This document shows positions 22,450 to 34,024 of a stretch of 64,000 bases of DNA, in pieces (the first letter of the stretch is position 1; every line of letters starts with the position of its first letter). The notes beneath the pieces were generated by a model. It was not told the DNA's origin, did not search any database, and saw only the letters and a program-made list of their open reading frames with translations. Origin of the DNA: Lanius collurio (lineage: Eukaryota; Chordata; Aves; Passeriformes; Laniidae); the NCBI GenBank assembly GCA_020086605.1, contig JACBWW010000087.1, positions 822,629 to 886,628 of the forward strand. The letters run 5' to 3'. The position numbers were made by a program, and so were the translations under genes.

Positions 22450-23860
22450 CATGGGAGGCCCATCACTGGAGGGTGCTCTGGTGCTCGGGGAGGACGCTGA
22501 GATGAGAAGAGGTGGCCGTGGAGAGGCTGCTCATGGGATGGGTGCGGTGAGCCCGACGCCCAGAGCCAGCACCTGCCCAGGCGTCGCACCCTGGCTGCCA
22601 ACGTCCCGCTGTGTGCGGGGACTGTGGGACACAAAGGGCTGCCAAAACCCAGCTGGGGACACTCAGAGCTGCCTCTGGGAGCGGATGGTGGCCCTGGCGG
22701 TTGCCCTGCCTGCCTCTGGGCATGACCAGCAGCGGGGCTCCCGTGGGGAGGCTGTGCTGTTGCTGGTGCTGGAGGGACTGGGAGGGGACGCCCAGGCTGT
22801 GCCACCCAGCTGTGCCAGGCGAGGGGTCCCTGGTGTTTCTGATTTATTCACCCAGAAGAGCCAGGGGGGTTGGTTCTCCTGCTGCACAGGGATGTGGGTG
22901 CTGGGGAGAGGAGGACAGCGCTCCCTGCTCCACTGGCGCCACCTCCACCTGCCCAGCCAGGGTGTGGAAGAGCCCCATTCGGATCTTGGAGTGCAGCTGG
23001 GGTTTCCTTAGTGCTGTGGGCTCTGGAGCCAGCCCAGGCATCCCTGCTGTGAGTGATGGAGCAGAAGAGAGGTTGATACTGAGGAGCTTTCTGGCAGACA
23101 CCGGCACAAGATCCAGGAGCTGGAAACTGAACCTCGCCTGAGAGGTGCTGGCTTTTAATGAGGGCTAATGGAGCAATGGAGCAATTTTCTGGGAGCTCCT
23201 TGCATTTCCTGGCCTGCTCTGGGGCTCCTGAAAGCAGACACAGAGTTCACTGCAAGTGTTCCAATTGCTGCAGGAACAGCCCAGCGCTCCCGGGATGGAG
23301 GATGAAGGGGGTTTGTCCATGACTCTTCCTGGAGTTTGTGGAGGGTGCTCTTCCTCTGAGAGGATGAAGAGGCTCTCCTGATAAGGGTGCTCCTGATTTA
23401 TTTTTATTTTTTTAGCTTCCCTCCTCTTTTTCCCCCAGGAGTGGATGTGAACGTTCTCCCCGTTGTGCCTCTTTCCAGGTGTGTGTCTCTAGGGGTTGTG
23501 GCCCAGCACTGCTTCAGGACAGGGACAGCACACCAGCCCTGAGGACCCTGGGCAGGCACTGGCTTTGGCTCTGCTCTCACCCTGTGCAGGACAGTGTCCT
23601 GGTGTCCCTTGGAATTGGAGCTCTGCCCCCTTCCCTGGGTCCCTCCCCAGGCAGCTGCCTGGAGCTGCTTTAATCACGGGCTTGTTTTCAGAACAGGGCT
23701 CTGAGTATCAGGGTCTGATGTGTCGTCTGGGCTTGAGCACCCAAAGGAAAGTGACCTGTAGTTGATGGTGTTTTAGGGCTCCCAGGGAGCTGGGCTGATC
23801 CCAGCCAGACTGCTCAAGGGGTGCTGGCCCCTTCCATCTGCATGGTGGGAAGCTGCCGCC
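22450..23860. other. No recognisable gene; one weak exon-like segment
   Basis: GC-rich. A 40-nt segment at 23439-23478 has a very strong acceptor (long pyrimidine tract then CAG) and a fair donor (CAG then GTGTGT). It is too short and unrecognisable to call as an exon. Confidence 0.45.
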
Positions 23861-23869
23861 CAGAGATCA

Positions 23870-24140
23870 GCTCCTTTCATGAACCAATAAGAGAAAGTTT
23901 TTATCACCTGTTCCAGATATTTTTCTGTGGTTTGTAATGGCTTTGGGAAGCAGGTAATTGCAGTGATTGCATTCCATGTGTAGCATTAAAGGGAATTGAG
24001 GGGACTGTTTGTTAATTAGCTGTACTTGTGTGGAACCTGAAACATATTAACCTTCACAGAATCCCAAACTATTAGGGATGAAGAAGGGATTTAATGATGG
24101 GAGAAGCAGAAAAACAAAAAGCAATTAGTGCTCCTTTTCC
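23870..24140. promoter_or_regulatory. Putative conserved non-coding element
   Basis: A long low-GC block with ACCAATAAG (CCAAT-like), AGATATTTTTC, GGTAATTGCAG, TTGTTAATTAGC (paired-homeodomain/LIM-like) and AAGCAATTAGTG. No open frame. A short stretch near 24055 (CACAGAATCC) faintly recalls a reverse-oriented CR1 terminus but is too short to call. Confidence 0.4.
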
Positions 24141-24144
24141 CAGC

Positions 24145-24590
24145 ATTGCGGGTGTTGGAGGGGGATGACTGGCACAGCCCAGCAGGCTCAGAGTCAGGGG
24201 GAGGTGGGAGGGACCCTCAGGTGCTGAGATGGGATGAGTGGAGATGAGAGCTGTGTGCAGGAGCAACCTCCTCAGGCAGCAAGAGGATGGTCAGGGAGAC
24301 GAGGACACCCATTTAACTTCCTGATGCTTCTGATCTCCCCCATTTTCATGTTTGCATCATCTGAGTTAGGACTCAAGTGCTTCTGCCATTTAAAATTCCT
24401 GGAGGTGCTCTGAGATGCAGCTGGGGAGCAGCCCTGTGGTGCAGCTGCTGACTCAGCACCCTGAGGCTGTTGCAGAGGGGCTCCAGCCCCCAGAGGCTGC
24501 TGTTGGAGGGAGAAGGGTGATGGTGATCCCGGCCTGGGAGGCAGAACTGAGTGGTGACCGGGCTGGGAGAGCTGGATCTGGAGCTGCTGG
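24145..24590. other. No recognisable gene
   Basis: Moderately GC-rich spacer between the element at 23.9 kb and the TATA/X-box site. Nothing else seen. Confidence 0.4.
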
Positions 24591-24594
24591 AAAG

Positions 24595-24618
24595 TATAAA
24601 TAGTGTTTCCATGGCAAC
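24595..24618 (+). promoter_or_regulatory. TATA box directly followed by an RFX X-box
   Basis: A consensus TATA word TATAAATAG (24595-24603) abuts GTTTCCATGGCAAC (24605-24618), which differs by one base from the symmetrical RFX X-box. An acceptor-like tract ends at 24654, and an open segment of 18 codons in phase 0 at both ends (24655-24708) follows, but its donor (GTGTTG) is weak. The site could be an enhancer core or the promoter of an unannotated transcript. Confidence 0.4.
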
Positions 24619-24719
24619 CGTTCAACATAAACTCTTTCTTCCCTGATTGTGCAGCTGACGAAGTTGGGATCAGCCCTGGCTGCTCCCCCCCGTGGCAAAA
24701 CCCTTCAGGTGTTGGTTAT

Positions 24720-25065
24720 TTTTCATACCTCGGTGCAGGAGCTGGCGGTGGTGGCACCACGAGCTGGGGCCAGAGCAGGGCTGGAAGGGCTGTGGTGGCT
24801 CCTTGTGCCTGGGAGCCTGGGCTGGAGCTCTGGGGGCTGGGCACTGGCTCTCCCAAGGACGTTTAACCTGTCCCTGCTCTGGCTGCACAGGAGTGGCACA
24901 GGCTTCTTGCCCACCCCCGCTGCCCAGTGGGTGCTGGGGGCTCAGTAACTGGGTGTCCTACAGCCCTTGAGGGGCCTTGAGAAGCCTGGAAGGACTTGGG
25001 GAGCCCCAGTGCTACACATCTGATGGGAGCCTCTAATGCCACCTCCTCTGCTCAGCATCTGCAGA
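24720..25065. other. No recognisable gene
   Basis: GC-rich sequence leading into the minisatellite. Confidence 0.45.
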
Positions 25066-25068
25066 TCC

Positions 25069-25363
25069 CTCTCCCTGATGATAGCCCTGGTTCTCCCTGT
25101 CCATCAATGCCTCTCCCTGGGGACAGCCCGGGATTTTCCCATCCATCGATGCCTCTCCCTGGGGACAGCCCTGGTTTTCCTGGTCCTTGGATTCCTCTCC
25201 CTGGGGACAGCCCTGGTTTTCCTGGTCCTTGGATTCCTCTCCCTGGGGACAGCCCTGGTTTTCCTGGTCCTTGGATTCCTCTCCTTGGGGACAGCCCTGG
25301 TTTTCCTGGTCCTTGGATTCCTCTCCCTGGGGACAACCCTGGTTTTCCCCATCTGTGTGCAGT
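25069..25363 (+). repeat. Minisatellite, about 42-bp unit, seven copies
   Basis: Copies begin at about 25069, 25111, 25154, 25196, 25238, 25280 and 25322. The first two and the last are diverged and the central four are near-identical, which suggests recent expansion from the middle. The period is a multiple of three, so all frames stay open and yield artefactual repeat 'proteins' on both strands. Confidence 0.95.
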
Positions 25364-25529
25364 AGTAGCACATGCTGTGACCACCATGGCACCTCCTGGC
25401 CAAAACTGTCAAAGCCTGTCTGGGCACATGGAGCCCTGGAGACAGCCCCTGTTTCCTGCTGGGAGCCCTGGTGCCTTTCCCAGTGATTGTTAATACCCAT
25501 CAGCACCGTGCAAACAAACTCCCTGCTCC

Positions 25530-25790
25530 ATTTATTCTACCCAGCTCCCAATTTAATTAGGTTTTCCAGTTTTCTGCTTGTCCTGGGCCGATCACTCCTT
25601 AAAACAGTGGAGAATTAATTTGCACCTGCTGTCAGAAAACGTCTCTCCCCAGTTAGAAAAATAATTAAGCCATCATCACACATCGGGGGTAATGAATCAC
25701 TGCGCTCAGTTCCCTTCACAGGTCGTTTGTTTCCTTCCACACTGGCAAAGAAGGTGCAAACTAAATGTGAGCAGCTGCCAAGTTATCCCC
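25530..25790. promoter_or_regulatory. Putative conserved element with E-box and homeodomain sites
   Basis: Low-GC island with CAATTTAATTAGG, GAATTAATTTGC, CACCTG (E-box), AAAATAATTAAGCC and GGTAATGAATCAC words. No reading frame of interest. Confidence 0.4.
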
Positions 25791-25799
25791 CTCCCTTAC

Positions 25800-27230
25800 T
25801 GTCCAGTTTCATTTGAGCTCCATGGATCTTCCAGCTAAGCTGGGCCATGGCCTTTTGGAAAGGTCCTGAGCAGCAGGGTGAGTGGGTTCCCAGTAGCCCC
25901 AGGGATGAGAAAATCTGGGTTTGCTCCATCTCACTGCCTGGGGGGCCCATGTCAGCTGGTGTGGCATGGAAGGTGGTAAAAGGGAAAGGGGAAGGTGGCA
26001 GAGGCTGGGCCAGTGTCACCCCCAGCCCATGGGTCCTTGTGGTCCCTGCGTGGGCTCCCTGGGGAGCTCAGGTTTGGTAAATACATTTTAGTGGTTGGGT
26101 CTGGACATGCCATAACACCAGAGAGGAATTGATCCAATGTGGAACTGCCTTGTGCTTGCATGATGTGACAAAATTAATGGCTTGGGTGTAAATGTGCCCC
26201 CAGATTTGGACTCGGGAAGAATTTGCCTTTCGATCAGCGTGGCCAAGGGCTTTGTCCTTTCACCCAGTGCAGGTGGGTTCTGCTCACGGTGATCAAATGG
26301 GAACTTCAATGACTTATTTCAAGGACCTTTGGCCCTGTCTCCCCTCCTGGGCCATGTCCCCTTTAGTCCCTGGCAGGGGCTCATGTACCAGGTGTGTGGG
26401 GCTGCTGTGGTCGGATGCTTCTGCACATCCTCTACAGCTTGTGAAAGAGGCAACAAGGAGACACCACATGCTTGGAGAGATCCCAGATCTCTGCAGATGT
26501 CTGGAGCAGTGGCCAGGCTGCATTTGCCTTCTCTCTTTGACAAACATGGCTTTTACTTCTCCTTGGGGGTTCCCGTGGGCACCGGGAATGTCTGAGCCAG
26601 GAGCTGCTGGGCACGGGAGGCTGCCTCGCCTTGGGGTAAGGCAGAGATTTCAGAGGATGCAACACAGACGGCACCTTTCCTCCTGTCCCCTTTTCACAGA
26701 GCCAGGCTGGCGCTTCCCCTCTTTGCAGTAAATTGATCTGTCACTTTGCATATGGGAAGCATTTGGAGGAGCGAGAGTGGGACGGTGTCGTCCAGGTGGG
26801 AAGGGGTGGGGTGAGCTCCACACAGCTGCTCTGGGGTGATGCTGCCACAGGCCTGGGGATGGCTCCTCCTGCCCTTTCCCTCCTAACAGCCCAGCTGTGG
26901 GGCTCCAGGTCCCCAGAAACACAGTGGGGATGAACATGCCTGCAGGCAGGGCCAGCAGATTCCTTTCTGGTAACCAACGGCCCGTCTGCTGTGCCACAAA
27001 TCTTCCTCCACACCGTGGTTCCGGAATGCTGGGGCTACTCGAGGAGCGTTCCTAAGGGGAGACGTCCTCGGTTGGTCAGTCGAGGCTGGTGCCTTTGTGC
27101 TGGTGCCGAGTGCCAGTGGCCACACGGCACTGGGAGCTCCTGTTGTCAGTGTGGTGAGCGGGGCTGAAACTCTCACCTCTGCCTCCACCGGCCCTGGCTC
27201 ACACCTGCTCCCATGACTGCCCGGTGCCCA
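25800..27230. other. No recognisable gene; one weak AT-rich patch
   Basis: GC-rich apart from about 26070-26190, which carries GGTAAATACATTTTAG and CAAAATTAATGG words and may be a small element. Confidence 0.45.
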
Positions 27231-27234
27231 CTTC

Positions 27235-27310
27235 AGTGCCAGCTGATTAAATTAAAGTCCTAGTGAGTTTGAATAATTTTCCCTGTGAAATGTGGCAGAT
27301 GGCCTCCATT
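27235..27310. promoter_or_regulatory. Small AT-rich element
   Basis: CTGATTAAATTAAAG and TTGAATAATTTTCC within 50 bases, with CAGATGG and CATTAGG downstream. Short and speculative. Confidence 0.25.
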
Positions 27311-27314
27311 AGGC

Positions 27315-27855
27315 GTCTGCTCCCAGCATCTGCCAGGATGTGATCAACCCCTCTTTGGAAAACGCACAAAAGGGATTAGAAGTGGAGAGACCTGGGAATG
27401 GGAGCCCATCCCTTCATCCATGAGGAGAGAATCAAATACTCCTCTGGAAGCAGTTGGTGTTCTGGAGGAGCAGCATCCACATGTTCCTTCAGCCCCTCTG
27501 CCTGCCACCCTACCTGGGGAGGGGGCTGCTGTTCCTGTCCCACCAGCCCAGCTCACCTTGGAGACAAAAGTGGTTTTTGTTGGCCTGGCCTGGGTTGTGC
27601 AGAGCCAGGGGGGGCTCACAGGGTACTGCTCCTCCTCAGCTGTGCAGTCAGAGCAGCTCTTGGGGAGCATTCCAGCCTTGGGCATCCCAGGAGGTTTGCA
27701 CTGTTCCAGGCCAGGCTCTGAAACCCGTGCTCAGCCTTCCTGTGCGTCCTGGGACCTGTCCTGGGTGTGCATAGCCAAGGTGTGGCTGTGCCCACGCTGG
27801 GACCCCGGTGTGGGCCATGGGCAGGGGGATGCGGGGCTGGGGTCTCACCTCGGGG
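27315..27855. other. No recognisable gene
   Basis: GC-rich, background open frames only. Confidence 0.45.
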
Positions 27856-27860
27856 GCTGT

Positions 27861-28190
27861 GAGGGACCCCGAGAGTGACCCCGAGAGTGACCCCGAGTGA
27901 CCTTGAGTGTGACTCTGAGAGTGATCCCAAGTAACCCCGAGAGTGACCCTGAGTGACCCCCAAGTGACCCTGAGAGTGACCCCCAAGAGACCCAAGAGTG
28001 ACCCCGAGAGTGACCTCATGTGTGATCTTGCGTGTGACCCTGTGAGTGACCCGAGAGTGACCCCGAGCGTGACCTGAGTGTGACCCCAAGAGTGACCCCT
28101 GAGTGACCCCCGGGAGCTGCATGGGGACACTGTCGTGTGACTTCTGTGTCTGCCCCTGGGGTGTGACCTCCTTGTGTGTGACCCCGTGGG
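27861..28190 (+). repeat. Degenerate minisatellite of GAGAGTGACCCC units
   Basis: The word GTGACC recurs some twenty times at irregular spacing, densely to about 28110 and then more loosely to about 28190. Because TGACCC/TGACCT is a nuclear-receptor half-site on the complementary strand, the array is incidentally a dense cluster of such half-sites. The basic unit varies between about 9 and 20 bases. Confidence 0.85.
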
Positions 28191-28199
28191 CTGAAGCAC

Positions 28200-29980
28200 A
28201 GTGGGGACCCTGCAGGGACCCTGTGGCAGGAGGGAGGAGGAGGCTGTGCTGGGTATTCACCAGCTCCAGGCAGGCAGGGACACTGCTCCACCCGATGGAG
28301 CAGTGGATGAAGGTTTCCCTCCGAAACAGCTTAATAAAGCAGAAAAGGCACCAAAGCTGCACTGGAGCCACTGCCAGACAGCTCCGGGATGCAGCCAGGG
28401 GTGTGCAGTGGAGGGGATCCTACTGTCCCCCTGCCCTCAGGCCAGGCGAGCTCCCCAGCTCTGCAGGGGGAAGGCTGAGCTCAGCTCCAGTTCAGTGTAG
28501 CAGAAGGTAGCAGTTAGGCTCAGTTCCCTGCCCCAGAGCCTGCAGTGGGATGGGATCCTGCAGACTGTGTGTGGGAACGGGAACCACGGTGAGGAGGAGG
28601 AGGTGATGTTGGCTGTGAGCTGGCAGATAATCCAGGGGAGAACCGTGGGTGGGTGTGCTGAGCACCCACAGTGGGACAAGGAGGTGAGAGGATCCCTGGA
28701 ACCCTGTCCTGGTGCAGAAGGGAGCTCAGAGTTCAGTCTGTGCTTCCACTGTGGGGCCCCACTGCATCCCCCCCCGGCTAGTGTGTGTGCCTTGGTTACA
28801 GGGGTGTTCTCCTTCTTGCTCATTTAGCCACTGTTGTGTTCTTTTAATTAAATTAGCATCTTTTAATACATTTGGTCCTGCCATCACAGCTTAATGTTTC
28901 TGCAGCTGCAGGGAACTCGGAGCAGCTCCAGGGCCCATGGTGGGGAGTGCAGCCTGGCTGGGGGGTGCTGGGATGAGGTGGCACCGCTGAGAGCTGACCA
29001 TTTTGGGGTTCCTGGGTACCATCTGTCATCTCCTGCAGTTTCCTGGGGCCTGTCAGGAGTGGGAGCACAGGGAGAGCCATCCTCACCAGGTACTTGATAT
29101 CCCTGGAAGCAGGGGAAGGGGATGGAGGTGTCCCTGGAGGGGACTGGGCAGCTCAGGGCAGCCTTGGTGCTTGTCTGCTGCCTGCAGACTGTCAGAACCT
29201 GCCCATCTTCTGCCAGGCATGCTGCCCATCACAGTGGTCAGGCAGGCTCGTGTCTCCTGTCCTTCCTCATCCTCCAGAGACAATGTCCCAGTGCTCAGCA
29301 CCAGTGGTCTGCACTGCTGCCTCCCCTGCCAGGACCAGGCAGGCCCCTGTGCCCTGGAACAGACTGATATTTTCACACAAGTCAATTCTCTTCCTTCAGT
29401 GACCTTTGAGTCAGTGGCAGCTGAGTGACAGTTGGCCAGCAGGGAAAGGGGGGCCCTGGCAGGACCAGGCTTCATCCTGCAGGTCTCCACTTGGTGAGCT
29501 GCAGCCCTGCCTCGGGGACTGGCACGCTCCAGAGAGCCAGGGAGCACATGAGCACTGCGGGTCCAGGCACCCTGGGGAGGTGGGCAGTGATGGGTCAGCT
29601 GGAGAGGCCATGGGTGCTTTTGCCTGGAGTTTCCTCCTGAGGAAGGTGCTGAGTGGGCTCCCTGGGCTCGCCCCTTCCTGCTGTGCTGTCAGGGCACGGT
29701 GGGGTGGGACTGGCCTCGCTGCTGGCTGTCCCTGTGTCTCGAGGCTTTGGTGTGGTGGTGGAGGTGCTGCAGCAGTGCTCATGTGGATGCTGTGGGTGGG
29801 ATGGTCCCATCAGCATCCCGGCGAGGAGAGGAGCTGGCCCGTCCCCGGCCGTGCCGCAGTGAGGGGCTGCCGTTGTCACTTTGTCCTGCGTGTTTGCTGC
29901 AGTTGTCTCCCGGCTCGGCTCGGGGGGGCCTGCGAGAGGCCCCCGCGGTCACCCTGCCTTGCTGAAGTGCGGCAAAGCAC
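28200..29980. other. No recognisable gene
   Basis: GC-rich except for 28830-28910, an AT-rich patch with CTTTTAATTAAATTAGC and TTAATACATTTGG that may be a small element. No exon signals with matching partners. Confidence 0.45.
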
Positions 29981-29984
29981 CTCA

Positions 29985-30165
29985 ATTGTTAGTCGGGGCT
30001 TGTCAGCTGCATCGCAGGAGCAGTGGATAAAGTGTTCCAGCAAAGAAGATAATTGAAAATCAAAAAAGACTTTGTTAATTTGATTAGGCAGAGCCATAGT
30101 TGAATTGTTCTTCATCAAAAGAGATTTAATTTTGACATGCAATTAAGTCCTTCTGCTGTGCCGAT
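29985..30165. promoter_or_regulatory. Strong candidate conserved non-coding element
   Basis: Sharp transition from GC-rich flank to CTCAATTGTTAG, GATAATTGAAAATC, TTTGTTAATTTGATTAGG, GAGATTTAATTTTGAC and GCAATTAAG. There are many homeodomain cores and a PBX-like TTGATTAGG. A related satellite island follows at about 30320-30390. Confidence 0.45.
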
Positions 30166-30399
30166 GCCCTGCGTGTTCCCAGCGGTGGAGTGGCTGGGCA
30201 GGGGGTCTGCAGGGCAAGGCGAGGCTGAGCCGGGGGCGGCGGGGCAGGGGACGAAGGGAGTGTGGGTGCCTGACAGGTGTGACAGGAGCGCCGGGATGGG
30301 AAGGGTCTGGTGTGGCCAATGCTGCTCATTTAGCACTGACTTGGAGTTGTCATTTAACTGCTTTAACTAATTGCATTAGAGCAGAGACAGCTCTGTGCC

Positions 30400-32890
30400 C
30401 ACTCCCTCCCTGGGGCTGTCCCCTTGCCCTGCAAGCCCTCCTTTCCCAGTGCTGAAGTCCCGGCATGCAGGGCCCCGTTGGTGGGAAAAGGGTCTTTGCT
30501 GGCCGCGGGGTTTGGTGCAGCAGAAGAGGAGCTCTGCCGCAGGATCGGCACCTCGGGCCAGGCAGGAGCTCCCTCCCACACAGGCAGCGCTGGCACCGTG
30601 AGCTCCAGCGTCGCCAGCTGCCCCCCGTGCTGATAAAGCAGAGGATTATCGGTGTTGCCGGGCTGAGGTGCCGTAATCCGTCCCCATTGTGCTGGCAGGG
30701 ACGGTGGCCGGCTGGAAATCCCGCAGTCGGGGTTGTGGATTTAGATCTATTCGTGAGAGTTGGAGCTCAGTGGGATGTGACAGAGCTTTAAAATCTGTGA
30801 AAAAATGTCTGAGTGGCTCCTCGGGCAGGAGCAGAGAGAAGCCTTGCTGTGAGGAAGAGCTTTAGGAAGAGTCGCAGGAGGTCTGTGTGCTGCAGCCACG
30901 GCATCGTGGGTGTGGAGCCTGGGACACCGTGATGCTGCAGCGCACCGGGGCTGGGCTCTCTGAGGCCTGCTGCCTTTGCAGTGCTGCCAGCAGGGCTGGC
31001 CCAGCTCTGCTCAGAGCTGTGGGCTGGTTTGACACGGGGCACCCGCCGAGCCCTGTCCTTCCCCTCCCTGGCTCCCCGTCAGCCTTGCAGAGCGATGCCA
31101 GGCTCAGTGCTACCCTTGCCAGGGAAGGTCTCTGAAGTCTTGGTATTGGCAAATCCTGTGGTGCCATGAGCTGCCCTCACCCTGCCTGCACCTCTCCTCG
31201 GCTCATTGGCGAGTCTGGGAGCTCTTGGCACCAGGGGCATTAGGCTGCACTGATCTAATGCTGCTTAGACTGGAAGGAGCCAACAGATTTTCTATTACAG
31301 CCTCTCTCTTCCCATTGCCTGCCCAGGGAGCCCAGCTCAGAGGCATCAGGCTTGGTGATGCAGGAGGGTTTTTAATCCCTGTGCTAATGGGCTGTTGGAG
31401 GTGCCTGGCACAAGCTCTGCACTGGTGCCCCAGGCTGGCAGTGGCTCTTTGCTGGTTGTTCCTGGGCAGTGAAGGTCTCAGGCCCTGCGGGGCTGTCAAA
31501 GCCGTTGCAACCTTTGCCCTTCCCTTGAGGAGATGGGCCAGGGCCAGTGTAAATCAGGTTCCCTGCTCTGGTGCATGAGGTGGCCAGTCCTGCCCATGGC
31601 TGCTCTCCTCTCCATTTGTTGCCATCCCTTTTGCCTTGGTCTTGGGTCTCCATCCCAACTCCCGCATTGCCATCCGCCTGGCTTCCCTAACCTGCTGGAG
31701 CTTCTGCTACACGTGCCCATATTTCCCACTGTTTTCCATGTTGACTGGCCCAGCTCCATCCAATTAACCATTCACCAAGCTCTTCTGCTTGTTGTCATCT
31801 GTCTCTTCTACTCACCCTTCTTGAGAGAAGGAGTTTTCCTTTAGATTCTTCCATCCCATGCTCCAAATGGGAGCACTCAGTGCCGGCTCAGACAGCAGTA
31901 GGACAACAGGGACCCACTGGGGGCTGCTCAGTGTCAGCTGGGGAGGTGGCAGGGCTGAGTCCTCCTCCAGCAGTGCCAGGGTGCTCAGGGCAGTGTGCGA
32001 GGTGGGGGTTCCCTGGGGACTCCTCTGTGCCTTCCTGGTGGGGCCAGGCACTTGGCCATCTGGTGCTGCTGCAGCCTGAGCATCCTTGGCTGCTGGTGAG
32101 GCTTCAGGATGTTTCCAGCTGTGGACTGACTGCCCAGCCTGTCTCCTGAGGGCTGTGCAAAGGAAAGGGGTATTGATCTGCCTCATCCCTCTCACTCGGC
32201 TCCCTGGGGCTCTCTGCCAGCCCCCATGCCGAGGTGGGTGACTTGGGCAGCGGCAGATGTGACACACGACCCTCCTGCACTGCCCAGCTGCTCCAGGCAC
32301 AGCTGACAAATCTCGGGCTTCTCTAATTGCCTTTGAAAGTGTGAACTGAGCGCCAGAGGCACCACACGAGGGCCAGAAACCCCCACTGCCTGCAGCAGCG
32401 GGGGAGCCTCTACCTCCTGGGGCTGTTGGGAGGATCAGAGCAACGGGGGATGTGGCCCGAGGAGCCCCGGAGGCTGGGAACACCAGTGAGACAGCACCAG
32501 CAGCTTGTGCACAAACAGGACTCAGGAGTTTGTGGGAGGGATGGCAGCACAACTCTGTGCTGCGTTTGCCTTGACTTTCATCCCTGTCCTTGTGAGCGGT
32601 GGTCCCCACATCCTCACGAGTGGTGGTCTCCATTCAGCAAGGGGCAGGTCATGGAGCTGATGTACATCTGGGTGATGTGCTGTGGCTTCGCCTTTGTCCT
32701 GAGCTGTGGGGACCCTCAGTGGCTGCAGCATCAGCTCGGGTGGATGTTCATCCCCACAGCATCGGAACAGGAAGATGAAGGGGAGCGGGGTGGGCATCCC
32801 TCATCCCGGCCCCAGGCAGGGGCAGGTCCAGAGCAGCTGTGGCTACCCACGGAGCGGGTGCAGGAGCCCCGTGCAGTGCTCACCACTTCC
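30400..32890. other. No recognisable gene
   Basis: GC-rich to moderate. A 273-codon minus-strand frame (31812-32633) has no recognisable domain. Nothing else supported. Confidence 0.45.
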
Positions 32891-32894
32891 ATCT

Positions 32895-33245
32895 TGGCTT
32901 GTTGCCTTATTTGTTCTCCTCTAATTGAGCAAATGCGCTGTCGGCAGCACGGCTCAGCCAGCATCGACTTGATTAGGGGAAGGCATCGATACCATGCTGC
33001 GCGGCAGGAGGCTCAGGCTGACACTGTCAGACTACCCGAGTCTTAAAGTTGCACTTTATTCATGATGTTTTGATTTCTCTTGCTCTGGGGACTCCGACTT
33101 TGATAGATTATGATGCGGTACCAGAATAACCTGATCCACCAGAGCAACTTCCTTCCAGAGCAGGCATTTGCTACCAGAGCCCAGCGTTTTCTTGATTTTT
33201 TAGAGTGAAAAATGATGGCATAAAGAAATCTTGAGCTTTGCCCAG
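32895..33245. promoter_or_regulatory. Strong candidate conserved non-coding element with MEIS/TGIF-type palindrome
   Basis: About 350 bases of reduced GC with CTAATTGAGCAAATG, ACTTGATTAGG, CATCGATACC, a near-palindromic TGACACTGTCA at 33019-33029 (two TGACA half-sites facing each other), TTTATTCATGATG and AGATTATGATG. No open frame. Confidence 0.45.
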
Positions 33246-33249
33246 CTCA

Positions 33250-34020
33250 GTCATCCAGAATTAGCAACTAGAAGGTTGGGTTTTGTGCTGATGGGGGCTG
33301 TTGGAGGCAGTTTACACTGAGCTGATTCCTGGGTGCTTTTTACTGCTGCAGCAGTGCCGGCAGGAGCTGTTTGCACTCCCAAGTTGGAGTTTCTGCTTGC
33401 CAGTTCCCAAATCCTTCTGTTCCAAATGAGCGCCCACTCCAGTGCTGTGTTGTGCTGCTGGGGTCTCTTCGTGCACCCCTGCTGTCCCAATCTTCCTCGT
33501 GCTTGGGAATTTTGCAGGTGGAAGTGCAGGTGTAGACCCCTCGCTGATCCCCCCTGCCAGGGTGCCAGAGGATCTGGTTCCTGGTTACACCATATCCAAC
33601 ATGCCAGTGACACACATCACAGGGTGTATTTTCTCTTACACACTTGTTGTGTGTGACTGTGCCAGGGGTGCTGGGTGCTCGTCGGCCCAGCACAGGGTAA
33701 AACCCCTGGCAGGACTGGGGGGCCTGAGCTGTGTCTCACTGCCTTGTCCTGGGATTTCTGCCAGTGCTTTGCAGCTTCAGCCTTTTCTTGGCTTTTTCAT
33801 AAACTCTGTGGGGAGAGGGAGAGGTGCTGGACACTGAGTGTGGCTGCCAGAGGGGGCAGGGGCTCAGTGGGGGCTCAGAGGCACCCACAGCCTCCAGCCC
33901 TTCTCTGGCTGCTTACCGGCCACAGGAGCTGTGAAGCCTCCTGAGCATCAGGGTTGTAGAACACTTCTTTCTTCCCAATGTGTCAAAACAGCATTTTTCC
34001 CCTGCCTTGTTCTCGGAAAT
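33250..34020. other. No recognisable gene
   Basis: Moderate GC sequence with no matched splice sites or repeats recognised. Confidence 0.45.
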
Positions 34021-34024
34021 GTTT

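Noticed and set aside
24055..24080. CACAGAATCC word resembling a reverse CR1 terminus
   Set aside because: Too short, and lies inside a candidate conserved element.
31812..32633. 273-codon minus-strand frame
   Set aside because: No recognisable domain, no promoter or splice signals, background-like residue use.
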